Assembly (NCBI RefSeq): GCF_024971095.1
Contig: NZ_CP069717.1
Coordinates: forward strand, 434,001 to 498,000
Length of the DNA: 64,000 nt
From: Microbacterium neungamense
GTDB lineage: Bacteria > Actinomycetota > Actinomycetes > Actinomycetales > Microbacteriaceae
Reading direction: 5' to 3'
Shown: positions 34,997 through 45,213 of the stretch, one piece after another
How positions within the stretch are numbered: position 1 is the stretch's first letter
Layout: every line of letters starts with the position of its first letter
The notes under the pieces: model-generated
What the model saw: the letters and a program-made list of their open reading frames with translations, nothing else
Database searches by the model: none
Told to the model about the DNA's origin: nothing
Made by a program: the position numbers and the translations under genes

Positions 34997-36046
34997 GTGA
35001 CCGCGCGCTCGGTGACGGTCGGGGCCCTGGGCGCCCGCATCCGCATCGTCTTCGGGGACGACGTCCCGGCCGACGTCGTCGCCAGGACTGCGCACGCGTG
35101 GGGCGGGGCGAGCGTGGATGCGGCGGAGGAGGATGCGGCGGAGGACGCCCGCATCGACGTGCCGGCCGTGTCCGACCCCGAGGCGTTCCTGCAGCAGCTG
35201 TCCACCGACGTGACCCTCGAGGCGCTCGCGCACAACCGCGGCCGCCTGTTGATGCTGCACGCCGCGGGCGTGGCACTCGAGGACGGGCGGGTGATCGCCT
35301 TCGTCGGACCGTCCGGGCGCGGCAAGACCACGCTGAGCCGGCACTTGGCGCGGCACTTCGGCTACGTCTCGGACGAGACCATCGCCTTCGACGACGAGCT
35401 GCGGGTGCTGCCGTACCGGAAGCCGCTCTCCGTGATCCGGCACGGGATGCCGAAGGACCAGATCGCCCCCGCCGACGCGGGGCTGCGCGACCTGCCGGGC
35501 GTCCCGCTGCGGCTCGCGGCGATCGTCGTCCTCGACCGCGATCCCGGCGCCTCCGGAGTGACCGTCGAGCACGTGCCGTTCGCCGACGCGGCGCCGGATC
35601 TCGTCGCGCAGACCAGCTACCTCACCGAGCTGCCGGGGACGGTGAGCGCGCTCGCCGACCTGTGCGCCCGCGCCGGCGGCGTCCGGCGGCTGCGGTACGC
35701 GGAGGCGTCCGAGGTGCCGGCCGCGATCGAACGGATCCTCGCGCCCGGCCCGGCATCCGATGCGGGGACGGCGCGGCAGCTGCCCGTGCTCGGCCCCGAG
35801 GGCGAGGTGACATCGGCGGATGCCGTCGACGACGGCGACCGGATCGTGGTGCTCGCGGGGCGGACGCTGCGCGTGATGGACGGCATCGCCCCCACGATCC
35901 TGCGACACGCCGGCGAGGGCGAGGAGGCGATCGTCGCGGCCGTGGTGGCCGCGCACGGGGCGCCGCCGTCGGGCGACCCGGCCGCGCTGGTGCGGCACGC
36001 GATGCAGGAGCTCGCCGAGGCCGGGTTCGTGGTGGGGGAGCGATGA
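34997..36046 (+). CDS. HprK-like kinase with a PqqD-like C-terminal domain
   Basis: A 349-residue protein. The P-loop GPSGRGKTT is at residues 104-112, preceded by LLMLHAAGVALEDGRVIAFV, the arrangement of HPr kinase-like proteins; no HPr or sugar-transport genes are nearby. Residues about 265-349 (DAVDDGDRIVVLAG; APTILRHAGEGEEAIVAAVV; ALVRHAMQELAEAGFVV) have the PqqD pattern. HprK-related proteins beside PqqD-like proteins are a known gene pairing of unknown function; here one copy is fused and a second follows with an ATGA overlap. GTG 34997 lies 7 bases after the kinase stop. Confidence 0.7.
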   Translation: MTARSVTVGALGARIRIVFGDDVPADVVARTAHAWGGASVDAAEEDAAEDARIDVPAVSDPEAFLQQLSTDVTLEALAHNRGRLLMLHAAGVALEDGRVIAFVGPSGRGKTTLSRHLARHFGYVSDETIAFDDELRVLPYRKPLSVIRHGMPKDQIAPADAGLRDLPGVPLRLAAIVVLDRDPGASGVTVEHVPFADAAPDLVAQTSYLTELPGTVSALADLCARAGGVRRLRYAEASEVPAAIERILAPGPASDAGTARQLPVLGPEGEVTSADAVDDGDRIVVLAGRTLRVMDGIAPTILRHAGEGEEAIVAAVVAAHGAPPSGDPAALVRHAMQELAEAGFVVGER

Positions 36047-36321
36047 CCGCCGAGGCGCACCGGATCGGGGGCGACGTCGCCTGGGTGTCCAGCGGCCCGG
36101 AGCGGGTCGTCGTGCTCGACCTCGCCGACCCGGCGGCCACCCCGACGGCGCTGGAGGGGTCGGCCGCGGCGATCTGGCACACCATCGCCGACGCGGACGG
36201 CATCACCCGCGACGAGCTGCTGCGGGTGCTCGCCGAGAGCTTCGCGGTCCAGGCCGGCGACATCGCCGACGACGTGGACGCCGTGCTGCGCCGGCTGCGG
36301 GAGCTGTCGCTGATCTCCTGA
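36043..36321 (+). CDS. PqqD-like small protein
   Basis: A 92-residue protein. VVVLDLADP, ALEGSAAAIWHTIADADGITRDEL and GDIADDVDAVLRRLRELSLI follow the PqqD fold: a beta hairpin then a three-helix winged-helix-like bundle. The ATG overlaps the HprK-like stop (ATGA), so the two are co-translated and probably interact. It is the last gene of the rightward run from 33536. Confidence 0.7.
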   Translation: MTAEAHRIGGDVAWVSSGPERVVVLDLADPAATPTALEGSAAAIWHTIADADGITRDELLRVLAESFAVQAGDIADDVDAVLRRLRELSLIS

Positions 36322-36344
36322 CCGCCGACGTCACACCGCCCGGC

Positions 36345-36398
36345 ATCCCACCCCGCCCAACGTCCCGCCCCGCCCAACGTCCCGCCCCGTCCAACCCG
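36345..36398. repeat. 17-bp tandem repeat
   Basis: Three near-identical 17-base units CGTCCCGCCCCGCCCAA lie between the convergent genes ending at 36321 and 36514. No gene is seen. Confidence 0.75.
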
Positions 36399-36407
36399 GG
36401 CTCTCAA

Positions 36408-36483
36408 CCGGGTTTGGGGCGGATTCTCGCGTTCGGGGCGGTACACGCCCGCCCCGAACGCGAAAACGCGCCCCAAACGGGTG
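36408..36483. repeat. 76-bp palindromic repeat (family C), copy 1
   Basis: Arms TTTGGGGCGGATTCTCGCG and the reverse complement near GCGCCCCAAACGGG fold into a long imperfect hairpin, with GTTCGGGGCGG pairing to CCGCCCCGAAC inside. A second copy lies at 59949-60024. Between convergent genes here, it may also end transcripts. Confidence 0.85.
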
Positions 36484-36513
36484 AAAGACGGTGGTGTTCG
36501 GATGACGGCGTGC

Positions 36514-37260
36514 TCAGGACAGGGCGAGCCTGACCACCCGCTCCACCTGCGCGAGCGCGGGCACGAGCTCGCGCGCCGACCGCTCGTACACCTCGGCGGA
36601 GCGCCGGTACGGGTCGATGACGTCGTCCTCGTCCGTGCCGCCGGCGGTCAGCCCGCGGCGGTGCGAGATCGCGATCACGGTCGACCCCAGGCGAGCGCGG
36701 GTGTTGTCGCCGTCGCCCTCGGCGGCGTCGAGCAGCTCGTCATCGGTCATCGTCGCGGCGAGCCGGGCGAACTCCCGCACCGGGAAGACCCGATGCAGGC
36801 GGCTCGGCGCCAGCTGCACCGCGAAGGCCCGGTGCTCGCGGGTCATCGTGAGCGTGAGGTCGGCCTCGATCAGCATCCGCTCCTGCACGAGACGGCCGCG
36901 ATGTCGGGCGGCGTCGTCGGCATCCGCACCGTTCGCGAGGGCCAGCTGCAGGGCCTCCGGGGTCATCGCCTCGTCCACCAGTGCGTGCGTGCCGGCGCTG
37001 TGCACGACCACGCCCAGGTCGCGCAGCGAGGAGCGCAGCAGCAGCGCGGCCAGCGGCGATCGGCACACGTTGCCCGTGCACATGACCAGCAGCGACGGCG
37101 CGCCGCCGAGCGCACGGTCCGGTGACGGCGCGGTTTCGAACAGCGAGGAGAGCGGGGATCGCGGCTGCGGAGCGGCATCCGGTGCCGTCCCTGCATGAGC
37201 CGTTCGTCGCTGTCGGCGCGTCATCCCCAGCCGCGCCGCATAGCGATGCGATTCGTGCAT
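36514..37260 (-). CDS. low-molecular-weight protein tyrosine phosphatase (Wzb-like)
   Basis: A 248-residue protein. The P-loop CTGNVCRSP is at residues 61-69 (nucleophile Cys61), TMTREHR near 136, and the general-acid loop DVIDPYRRS near 212-220. The first 55 residues are a polar extension also present in the truncated paralogue at 1791-2213. It should dephosphorylate the BY kinases of this locus. ATG 37260 is supported by TAGGCT six bases upstream (reverse 37267-37272) with no ribosome site, so the transcript is leaderless. Confidence 0.9.
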   Translation of the reverse strand: MHESHRYAARLGMTRRQRRTAHAGTAPDAAPQPRSPLSSLFETAPSPDRALGGAPSLLVMCTGNVCRSPLAALLLRSSLRDLGVVVHSAGTHALVDEAMTPEALQLALANGADADDAARHRGRLVQERMLIEADLTLTMTREHRAFAVQLAPSRLHRVFPVREFARLAATMTDDELLDAAEGDGDNTRARLGSTVIAISHRRGLTAGGTDEDDVIDPYRRSAEVYERSARELVPALAQVERVVRLALS

Positions 37261-37344
37261 GGGGACAGCCTAGGACTCCGGCGGGCCGCGCGGTCCAGCG
37301 TTCTCGTGCGTCGTCTTCGCGGTCGGTCGGCTCTGCGCCGGCCG

Positions 37345-38271
37345 TCAGCCGTGCTGCTCGATGTAGCGGAGCAGCACGCCCTCGCGCAGCGCCCACGGCG
37401 ACACCTCGAGCTCGTCGACGCCCAGCAGCTCCATCGCGACGTGCAGCACCACCGCGGCCCCGACGATCTGCAGCGAGCGGTCGGGGGTGATGCCGGGCAG
37501 CTCCTGCCGTGCGGATGCCGGGATGCGCGCGAGCCGGGGGATCCACGAGCCGAGGGAGGCGCGCGGCAGCAGCATCCGATCGCTGCCCGGCCACCCCGGG
37601 GCCGGATAGCCGACGAGCTGGGCGAGGGAGCGGATCGCCTTCGATGAGCCGACGACGTGATCGGGGCTGGGGAGGGCGGCGAAGCGCTCGGCGATCGGCT
37701 GCAGGGTCGTCGCCGCGTGCGCGCGGAGCCGCGCCACCGCGGCCTCGCCGGGCGGGTCGTCGGGGAGGAACTGCACGGTCATCCGGCCGGCGCCGAGGGG
37801 AGCGGATGCGGCGACCTCGGGCAGTTCCTCCGATCCGCCCGCGAACTCGAACGAGCCGCCGCCGATGTCCAGCAGCACGAGGCGACCCGCCGACCAGCCG
37901 AACCATCGGCGTACGGCGAGGAACGTCAGCGCGGCCTCCTCCTCGCCGTCGAGCACCTGCAGCGGCTGCCCCAGTGCGGCCTCGATGCGGGCGATCACCT
38001 CGTCGCCGTTGCGGGCCTCGCGCACGGCGCTGGTCGCGGTGGCGAGCAGGGTGTCGATGCGCTCGGCATCCGCGATCGTGCGCGCGCGGCGTGCGGCGTC
38101 CTCCAGGGCGCGGATCCCGTCCTCGGCGATCGCTCCGTCGGGCGTGAGGTAGCGCATCAGGCGGACGACCGTGCGATCGCTCGTGGTGCCGAGCGGGCGG
38201 CCGCCGGGCCGGGCATCCGCGACGAGCAGGTGGACGGTGTTCGAGCCGATGTCGAGGACTCCGAGGCGCAC
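37345..38271 (-). CDS. ppx: exopolyphosphatase / Ppx-GppA family phosphatase
   Basis: A 308-residue protein. The ASKHA phosphate-binding motifs are present: LDIGSNTVHLLVAD near residue 6, ATATSAVREARNG near 80 and LVLLDIGGGSFEFAGG near 136. It hydrolyses polyphosphate or the ppGpp precursor pppGpp; the short actinobacterial form lacks the C-terminal HD-like domain of E. coli Ppx. GTG 38271 has TAGTCT six bases upstream and is leaderless. Divergent from the membrane protein at 38486. Confidence 0.9.
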   Translation of the reverse strand: MRLGVLDIGSNTVHLLVADARPGGRPLGTTSDRTVVRLMRYLTPDGAIAEDGIRALEDAARRARTIADAERIDTLLATATSAVREARNGDEVIARIEAALGQPLQVLDGEEEAALTFLAVRRWFGWSAGRLVLLDIGGGSFEFAGGSEELPEVAASAPLGAGRMTVQFLPDDPPGEAAVARLRAHAATTLQPIAERFAALPSPDHVVGSSKAIRSLAQLVGYPAPGWPGSDRMLLPRASLGSWIPRLARIPASARQELPGITPDRSLQIVGAAVVLHVAMELLGVDELEVSPWALREGVLLRYIEQHG

Positions 38272-38485
38272 GGGACGAGACTACTCGCGCTCGCGGTGGC
38301 GCTCGACGCGCCGGCCCGGATCCGGTGTGCCGATATTCTCCGTCGCCTGCCCTCGGCATCCGGTATGCGTGCGAGATAGTGCCGGATCGGTGCCGGACAC
38401 CGTCCGGTCCGGCCGGTTCGCCTGCTGGGGCGGCGCACCGGCGATGACGCACTGGGCTGCCCCGGCGGAGGCTGCCGAGGGGGCG

Positions 38486-39622
38486 ATGAGCGAGTCGAAG
38501 AGGTCGCTCGCCGATCTGTTCGGCGTGCCCGAGCACCCGGCGCCCGGTGCGGGCGACGACGGCGACGGGGCCGGCCGGGAGGACGGGGGCCGCCGGGATA
38601 TCGCCGAGCTGTTCCGTCTCGACGAGCCCGAGGACCGTGACGAGCCCGAGGACCGGGGCGGGTCCGAGGGACGTGGCGAGTCGGGGGACCGGGGTGAGTC
38701 CGAAAGGCGCGGCGAGTCCGTGGGGCGCGGCGAGTCCGTGGGACGCGGCGATGCCGGCGGGACGGGTCCGGCATCCGATGCGGAAGCTGACGGGGCTGCG
38801 GATGCTGACGGGTCTGCCGATGCGGACGTGCTCTTGGCGGCGGACACGCGCGCGACTGCGGAGGTGCCTGACGCTGAGGATGGGACTGGGGATGCGGCCG
38901 CGGGTGCACGTGCGTCGCGGTCGCCCCTGCGCCGGCCGATGGTCCGCGCGATCGGTGTCGCGGTCCTGCTGCTGGTGGTCGCCGTCGGCGTCGTGATGGG
39001 ACAGGGGTCTTCCCGCTCGGAGCCCGCGGCGGCCCTCGCCTCCGCGGAGCGGGAGCTCATCAGCGCGGAGCGGACGCTGGACGGCGCGCATACCCGCGTC
39101 GCCGAAGCGATCGAGCGCGGGATCGCGGACGCGGACCGCACGGAGGCGATGCTCGCGTCGCTGGCCGGCTTCGCCGACGAGCCCGCCCGCACCGCGGCAC
39201 TCGCGGCCGTCGCGACGTACCGGGACGACGTGCAGGGCGTCGAGCTGCCCGAGGTGCCCGCCCCGTACGTCGCGAGGGCCGGCGACCTCGCTCCCGATGC
39301 CGTCGCCGCCGCCCGGCGGAACGTCCGCGACCGGCAGGAGCGCGCCGAGGAGCTTCTCGGGGATATCGGGCGGAATCCGAGCTGCTCGAACTCGACCGGA
39401 CGTTCCGCACGGCACGGTCGGAGTTCCTCGCCGGCACCCCCGCCTGCTCCGGCGCCCAATCCCAATCCCCATCCGCAGCCGCAACCCGAGCCCGAGCCCG
39501 AGCCCGAGCCGTCTCCGGATCCGGAGCCGTCTCCCGAGCCGACGCCGGAGCCGAGCCCCGAACCCACGCTGCCGCTGCCGCTGCCCTTGCCGCTGCCGTT
39601 GCCGCTCGAGCCGGCGCCGTGA
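38486..39622 (+). CDS. single-pass membrane protein with Pro-rich tail, unknown; possible frame problem
   Basis: A 378-residue frame. It has an acidic repetitive N-terminal region ([15 protein letters not shown]), one membrane segment near residues 155-172 ([18 protein letters not shown]), a helical region, then a [15 protein letters not shown] tail. Between about 39358 and 39440 codon use is far better in another frame, which reads [19 protein letters not shown]; the used frame gives a Ser/Arg-rich stretch. Two compensating indels would explain this. ATG 38486 follows GAGGGGG. Function is unknown; the Pro-rich end probably spans cell wall. Confidence 0.6.
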   Translation: MSESKRSLADLFGVPEHPAPGAGDDGDGAGREDGGRRDIAELFRLDEPEDRDEPEDRGGSEGRGESGDRGESERRGESVGRGESVGRGDAGGTGPASDAEADGAADADGSADADVLLAADTRATAEVPDAEDGTGDAAAGARASRSPLRRPMVRAIGVAVLLLVVAVGVVMGQGSSRSEPAAALASAERELISAERTLDGAHTRVAEAIERGIADADRTEAMLASLAGFADEPARTAALAAVATYRDDVQGVELPEVPAPYVARAGDLAPDAVAAARRNVRDRQERAEELLGDIGRNPSCSNSTGRSARHGRSSSPAPPPAPAPNPNPHPQPQPEPEPEPEPSPDPEPSPEPTPEPSPEPTLPLPLPLPLPLPLEPAP

Positions 39623-39674
39623 CCGCCGTGGGCACGAGGACGACGGCATCCCGCCCGCGGATACCATGGGAGCC

Positions 39675-40619
39675 GTGACCGCCGTCGACCCGACCCTGCC
39701 GCTCTCGCCGTACCGGGAGATCGACCGCGCCGACTGGGCGCGGCTGGCGGCCGACCTGGATCAGCCGCTCAGCGAGACCGAGGTCGTCGGCATCCGCGGC
39801 ATCGGCGACCGACTCGACCTCGCCGAGGTGCGCGAGGTGTACCTGCCGCTCAGCCGCCTGCTCAGCCTGTACGCGACGGCGACGAAGCGGCTGGGGGCGG
39901 CGACGAGCGAGTTCCTGCAGGAGGAGGACACCACCACGCCGTTCGTCGTCGGTGTGGCCGGATCCGTGGCCGTCGGGAAGTCGACGATCGCGCGCCTGCT
40001 GCGCGAGCTGATGAGCCGCTGGCCGGGCACGCCGCGCGTGGAGCTCGTGACGACGGACGGCTTCCTGTATCCGAACGCCGAGCTCGAGCGGCGCGGGCTG
40101 ATGGACCGCAAGGGCTTTCCGGAGTCGTACGACCGGCGCGCGCTGCTGACGTTCCTCACCGAGGTGAAGAGCGGGGCCGAGGAGGTGCGGGCGCCGTTCT
40201 ACTCGCACATGCGCTACGACATCGTGCCCGACGCGCACATCGTGGTCCGCAGGCCCGACGTCGTCATCGTCGAGGGGCTGAACGTGCTGCAGCCGCCGCC
40301 GGCGCCCAACGACGTGGCGGTCAGCGATCTGTTCGACTTCTCGATCTACGTCGACGCCGACGCCGAGCACATCGAGCGCTGGTACGTCGACCGGTTCCTG
40401 GCGCTGCGGCAGGGCGCGTTCAGCAACCCGTCGTCGTACTTCAACGTGTTCGCGCACCTCACCGACGAGGAGGCGGTCACCACGGCGCTCGGCTACTGGC
40501 GCGAGATCAACATGCCCAACCTGCTCGAGAACGTGCTGCCCACGAAGCACCGAGCCACCCTGGTGCTGCGCAAGGGCGCCGACCACGCCGTGGAGAGCGT
40601 GCTGCTCCGCAAGCTCTGA
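39675..40619 (+). CDS. coaA: pantothenate kinase, type I
   Basis: A 314-residue protein. The P-loop [12 protein letters not shown] is at about 93-104, then [28 protein letters not shown] and [10 protein letters not shown], all CoaA signatures. It phosphorylates pantothenate with ATP, the first committed step to coenzyme A. The start is taken as GTG 39675 because TACCAT ends seven bases before it (leaderless); ATG 39666 lies inside that box and would add three residues. It heads the coaA-glmS-acpS-alr block. Confidence 0.93.
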   Translation: MTAVDPTLPLSPYREIDRADWARLAADLDQPLSETEVVGIRGIGDRLDLAEVREVYLPLSRLLSLYATATKRLGAATSEFLQEEDTTTPFVVGVAGSVAVGKSTIARLLRELMSRWPGTPRVELVTTDGFLYPNAELERRGLMDRKGFPESYDRRALLTFLTEVKSGAEEVRAPFYSHMRYDIVPDAHIVVRRPDVVIVEGLNVLQPPPAPNDVAVSDLFDFSIYVDADAEHIERWYVDRFLALRQGAFSNPSSYFNVFAHLTDEEAVTTALGYWREINMPNLLENVLPTKHRATLVLRKGADHAVESVLLRKL

Positions 40620-40630
40620 CACCCCGCCGC

Positions 40631-40691
40631 TTTCGAATCGCGCGACTGGCTGTGATCCGGCCCGGTTGGCGACCGATCAAGCGATTCGAAA
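40631..40691. promoter_or_regulatory. inverted repeat between coaA and glmS
   Basis: TTTCGAATCGC (40631-40641) and GCGATTCGAAA (40681-40691) are perfect complements 39 bases apart, with a third half-site GCGATTCG at 40701. It could be a regulator site before glmS; as a terminator the loop would be long. Confidence 0.45.
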
Positions 40692-40735
40692 CGGAGAGAG
40701 GCGATTCGTACGGATGCCTAGCAAATGGGTCCCCG

Positions 40736-40741
40736 TACCCT
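40736..40741 (+). promoter_or_regulatory. -10 box for leaderless glmS
   Basis: TACCCT ends seven bases before the glmS ATG at 40749, and no ribosome site precedes the ATG. No clear -35 is seen. Confidence 0.6.
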
Positions 40742-40748
40742 TGAACCC

Positions 40749-42596
<1,848 letters not shown>

Positions 42597-42878
42597 CGGG
42601 TTCCGTCCGTCCGGATCGCCCCGGGGCCGCGTGCCTCGGGGCGATCCGCGTCTTCGGGGCGGTCGGAGCGGTGGGGGGATCGCACACGCCCGCAGCCGGG
42701 CATCCGCGCCTCCCGAGGACAGGAAGTCTCGCCGGGACAGGACGGATGCGGCGGAATCGTCCTGTTCCGGGGAGTTCTCCTGTTCCGGGGAGTTCTCCTG
42801 CGCCGGGGAGACCGACGCACGAGCGGATGCGAGCGGATGCGCGCGGATGCGCGCGGATGCCGCGGGTAGGCTGATCCG
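42597..42878. repeat. glmS-acpS spacer with short tandem repeats
   Basis: TCCTGTTCCGGGGAGTTC (18 bases) is repeated at 42760 and 42778 with a partial third copy, and a 10-base GCGGATGCGC unit is repeated near 42830-42865. No gene is supported. TAGGCT at 42867-42872 is the -10 box of acpS. Confidence 0.6.
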
Positions 42879-43373
42879 GTGATCATCGGGACCGGCATCG
42901 ACCTCGTCGACATCGCGCGGTTCGAGCGGAGCGTCGCCCGCACGCCGCGACTGCTCGAGCGTCTGTTCACGCCGTCGGAGCGGACGCTGCGGCTGCGCTC
43001 CCTCGCCGCGCGGTACGCCGCGAAGGAGGCGCTGATCAAGGCGCTCGGCGGCAGCGACGGGGTGCACTGGTCCGAGATCGAGATCGCGTCCGAGGCATCC
43101 GGCCGCCCCCGCTTCGTGCTGTCGGGGTCGACCGCCGCCGTCGTCGCGGAGCGCGGCATCACCACGCTGCATCTCACACTGACGCACGATGCCGGTCTCG
43201 CCGCCGCGTTCGTCGTCGCGGAGCGGACGGATGCCCCCGCTGCCGCCCAAGCACCCGCCGCCGCCGCATCCGCCGACACCCCGTCTTCGCGTCGACACCC
43301 CGTGCTGCAGACGTCCGCAGGGCGGGGTCTCTACGACGGCACGGGGTCTCGGCCGGGGGAGGGGCGGGCATGA
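42879..43373 (+). CDS. acpS: holo-[acyl-carrier-protein] synthase
   Basis: A 164-residue protein. GTGIDLVDIARFE at residues 4-16 holds the metal-binding Asp8, and RYAAKEALIKALGG holds the conserved Glu and Lys. It transfers 4'-phosphopantetheine from CoA to acyl carrier protein. GTG 42879 follows TAGGCT-GATCCG, so it is leaderless. The catalytic domain ends near residue 115; the last 50 residues are Ala/Pro/Ser-rich and encoded by a repeat-like stretch that contains CACCCCGTGCTGCAGAC. Coupled to alr through ATGA. Confidence 0.92.
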   Translation: MIIGTGIDLVDIARFERSVARTPRLLERLFTPSERTLRLRSLAARYAAKEALIKALGGSDGVHWSEIEIASEASGRPRFVLSGSTAAVVAERGITTLHLTLTHDAGLAAAFVVAERTDAPAAAQAPAAAASADTPSSRRHPVLQTSAGRGLYDGTGSRPGEGRA

Positions 43374-44476
43374 CCCCGTTCCGCGAGGCGACGATCGACC
43401 TCGACGCGATCGCCGACAACGTCCGCCACCTGCGCCGGCTCACCGGGGTGCCGGTCATCGCGGTCGTCAAGGCGGACGGCTACGGGCACGGCGCGGCGGC
43501 GGCCGCCACGGCGGCGCTCGCCGGCGGCGCGTCGCGGCTCGCGACGGCGACGATCGAGGAGTCGTTGGCGCTGCGCCGCGCCGGCGTGACCGCGCCGCTG
43601 ATGGCGTGGCTGCACGAGCCCGGCCGGCGGTTCGACGACGCCGCCGAGGCCGGCATCGAACTCGGCATCTCCTCCTTCGCGCAGCTGCTCGCCGCGGCGG
43701 ATGCGGCATCCGTGGCCGCCCCGACCGCGGTGCACCTCAAGCTCGAGACCGGGCTGTCGCGCAACGGCGTCCCGCCGCAGGACTGGCCGCGCGTGCTCGC
43801 CGAGGCCGCGCGGCTCGAGCGGATCGGCCGCATCCGCATCGTGGGCCTCTTCAGCCACCTCTCCAACACCAGCCCCGGGGACGACCGGGCCGCTCTCGCA
43901 CGGTTCCTCGAGGGGACGGATGCCGCGGAGGCGGCCGGCATCCGCCCGGAGATCCGGCACCTCGCCGCCACCGCCGCCGCGATAGACCTGCCGGAGACGC
44001 GCCTGGACGCGGTCCGGATCGGCATCGGCCTCTACGGGTTGTCGCCGTTCGATGACCGCAGCTCGGCGGATCTCGGGCTGCGGCCGGCGATGACGCTGCG
44101 CGCCGCCGTTGCGGCCGTGCGCCGGGTGCCGGCAGGGGCCGGCGTGTCGTACGGCTACGACCACCGCACCGAGCGGGAGAGCACGCTCGCGCTCGTTCCG
44201 CTGGGGTACGCCGACGGCATCCCGCGGCAAGCCTCGGGGCGCGGGCCGGTGCTCATCGGCGGGCGCCGCCACACCATCGCCGGTCGCGTGGCGATGGACC
44301 AGTTCGTCGTGGACGTCGGCGACCAGGAGGTCGCGGTGGGTGACGAGGTGATCGTGTTCGGCGACCCGACACTGGGGCATCCGTCGGCGACGGAGTGGGG
44401 GGATGCCGCGGGCACCGTCAACTACGAGATCGTCACGCGCATCGGGGCGCGCGTGCCGCGGCGGAGCGTGTCATGA
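43370..44476 (+). CDS. alr: alanine racemase
   Basis: A 368-residue protein. Lys34 in AVVKADGYGHG binds pyridoxal phosphate, and Tyr261 in GVSYGYD is the second catalytic base. It interconverts L- and D-alanine for peptidoglycan. The ATG overlaps the acpS stop (ATGA) and its own stop overlaps the tsaE start (ATGA), giving a translationally linked acpS-alr-tsaE unit. Confidence 0.96.
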   Translation: MTPFREATIDLDAIADNVRHLRRLTGVPVIAVVKADGYGHGAAAAATAALAGGASRLATATIEESLALRRAGVTAPLMAWLHEPGRRFDDAAEAGIELGISSFAQLLAAADAASVAAPTAVHLKLETGLSRNGVPPQDWPRVLAEAARLERIGRIRIVGLFSHLSNTSPGDDRAALARFLEGTDAAEAAGIRPEIRHLAATAAAIDLPETRLDAVRIGIGLYGLSPFDDRSSADLGLRPAMTLRAAVAAVRRVPAGAGVSYGYDHRTERESTLALVPLGYADGIPRQASGRGPVLIGGRRHTIAGRVAMDQFVVDVGDQEVAVGDEVIVFGDPTLGHPSATEWGDAAGTVNYEIVTRIGARVPRRSVS

Positions 44477-44970
44477 CGCTGGATGCGGAGCTGGCCGGAC
44501 GCCACGAGATCGCGACCGCGGCCGACATGGAGGAGCTGGGCCGGAGGATCGGCGCGTCGCTCGGTCCCGGCGATCTGCTCGTGCTCACCGGTCCGCTGGG
44601 CGCGGGGAAGACCACGTTCACGCGCGGTCTCGCGAAAGGGCTCGGTGTGCGCGGACCGGTGCAGAGCCCCACGTTCGTGATCGCCCGCACCCATCCGTCG
44701 CTCGTCGGCGGCGCCCCGCTCGTGCACGTGGACGCGTACCGGCTGTCGTCGGCCGCCGAGCTGGACGACCTCGACATCGCTTTCGACCGGTCGGTGGTCG
44801 TCATCGAGTGGGGTCGGCCGATGGCGGATGCCGTGGCCGACGACTGGTGGGACATCGAGCTCGAACGCCCGGTCGGGGGAGGGGACGACGACCTCGGCGA
44901 CGAGGACCTGGACACCGACGCGCCCCGCATCGTCACGATCACCCGCGTGGAGCGCTCCCCCGCACGCTGA
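44473..44970 (+). CDS. tsaE: tRNA t6A37 biosynthesis ATPase TsaE
   Basis: A 165-residue protein. The P-loop GPLGAGKTT is at residues 40-48; QSPTFVIARTH and LVHVDAYRL follow; FDRSVVVIEWG carries the Walker B-like Glu-Trp. TsaE powers the TsaB-TsaD complex that adds threonylcarbamoyl to A37 of ANN-decoding tRNAs. tsaB, rimI and tsaD follow after a repeat block of 240 bases, so a separate promoter serves them. Confidence 0.94.
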   Translation: MTLDAELAGRHEIATAADMEELGRRIGASLGPGDLLVLTGPLGAGKTTFTRGLAKGLGVRGPVQSPTFVIARTHPSLVGGAPLVHVDAYRLSSAAELDDLDIAFDRSVVVIEWGRPMADAVADDWWDIELERPVGGGDDDLGDEDLDTDAPRIVTITRVERSPAR

Positions 44971-45165
44971 GCGCGCCGCACGCTGAGCGCGCCGCACGCT
45001 GAGCCCTGCGGACGCTGAGCCCCGCGGACGCTGAGCCCCGCGGACGCTGAGCCCTGCGGACGCTGAGCCCGTCGAAGCGTCCCCCTTGACATCCGGACCC
45101 TTCGACGAGCTCAGGGTCCTCGACGAGCTCAGGGTCCTCGACGAGCTCAGGGTCCTCGGCGCCGG
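44971..45165. repeat. composite tandem repeats between tsaE and tsaB
   Basis: Two CGCCGCACGCTGAG-type units, four 16-base GCCCCGCGGACGCTGA units, one family B palindrome near 45043-45080, then three 18-base CGACGAGCTCAGGGTCCT units (about 45102-45158). It separates genes that are often tightly linked. No gene is supported. Confidence 0.85.
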
Positions 45166-45201
45166 CGGACCCGTCCGGCGGCCGGCCGCCCCTGCGCCGA
45201 C

Positions 45202-45207
45202 TACCCT
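45202..45207 (+). promoter_or_regulatory. -10 box for leaderless tsaB
   Basis: TACCCT ends six bases before the GTG at 45214 and no ribosome site precedes it. The placement is the same as at glmS, rarD, guaB3, ppx and others in this window. Confidence 0.6.
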
Positions 45208-45213
45208 TGAGGT

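Noticed and set aside
27101..36321. Lasso peptide or other RiPP cluster (PqqD-like, HprK-like, nucleotidyltransferase and PP-loop genes)
   Set aside because: No asparagine-synthetase-like cyclase with both domains, no transglutaminase-like protease, no radical SAM enzyme and no precursor peptide were found; the label would overreach.
40620..40748. glmS ribozyme
   Set aside because: No match to the conserved ribozyme core; the spacer is short and the transcript appears leaderless.
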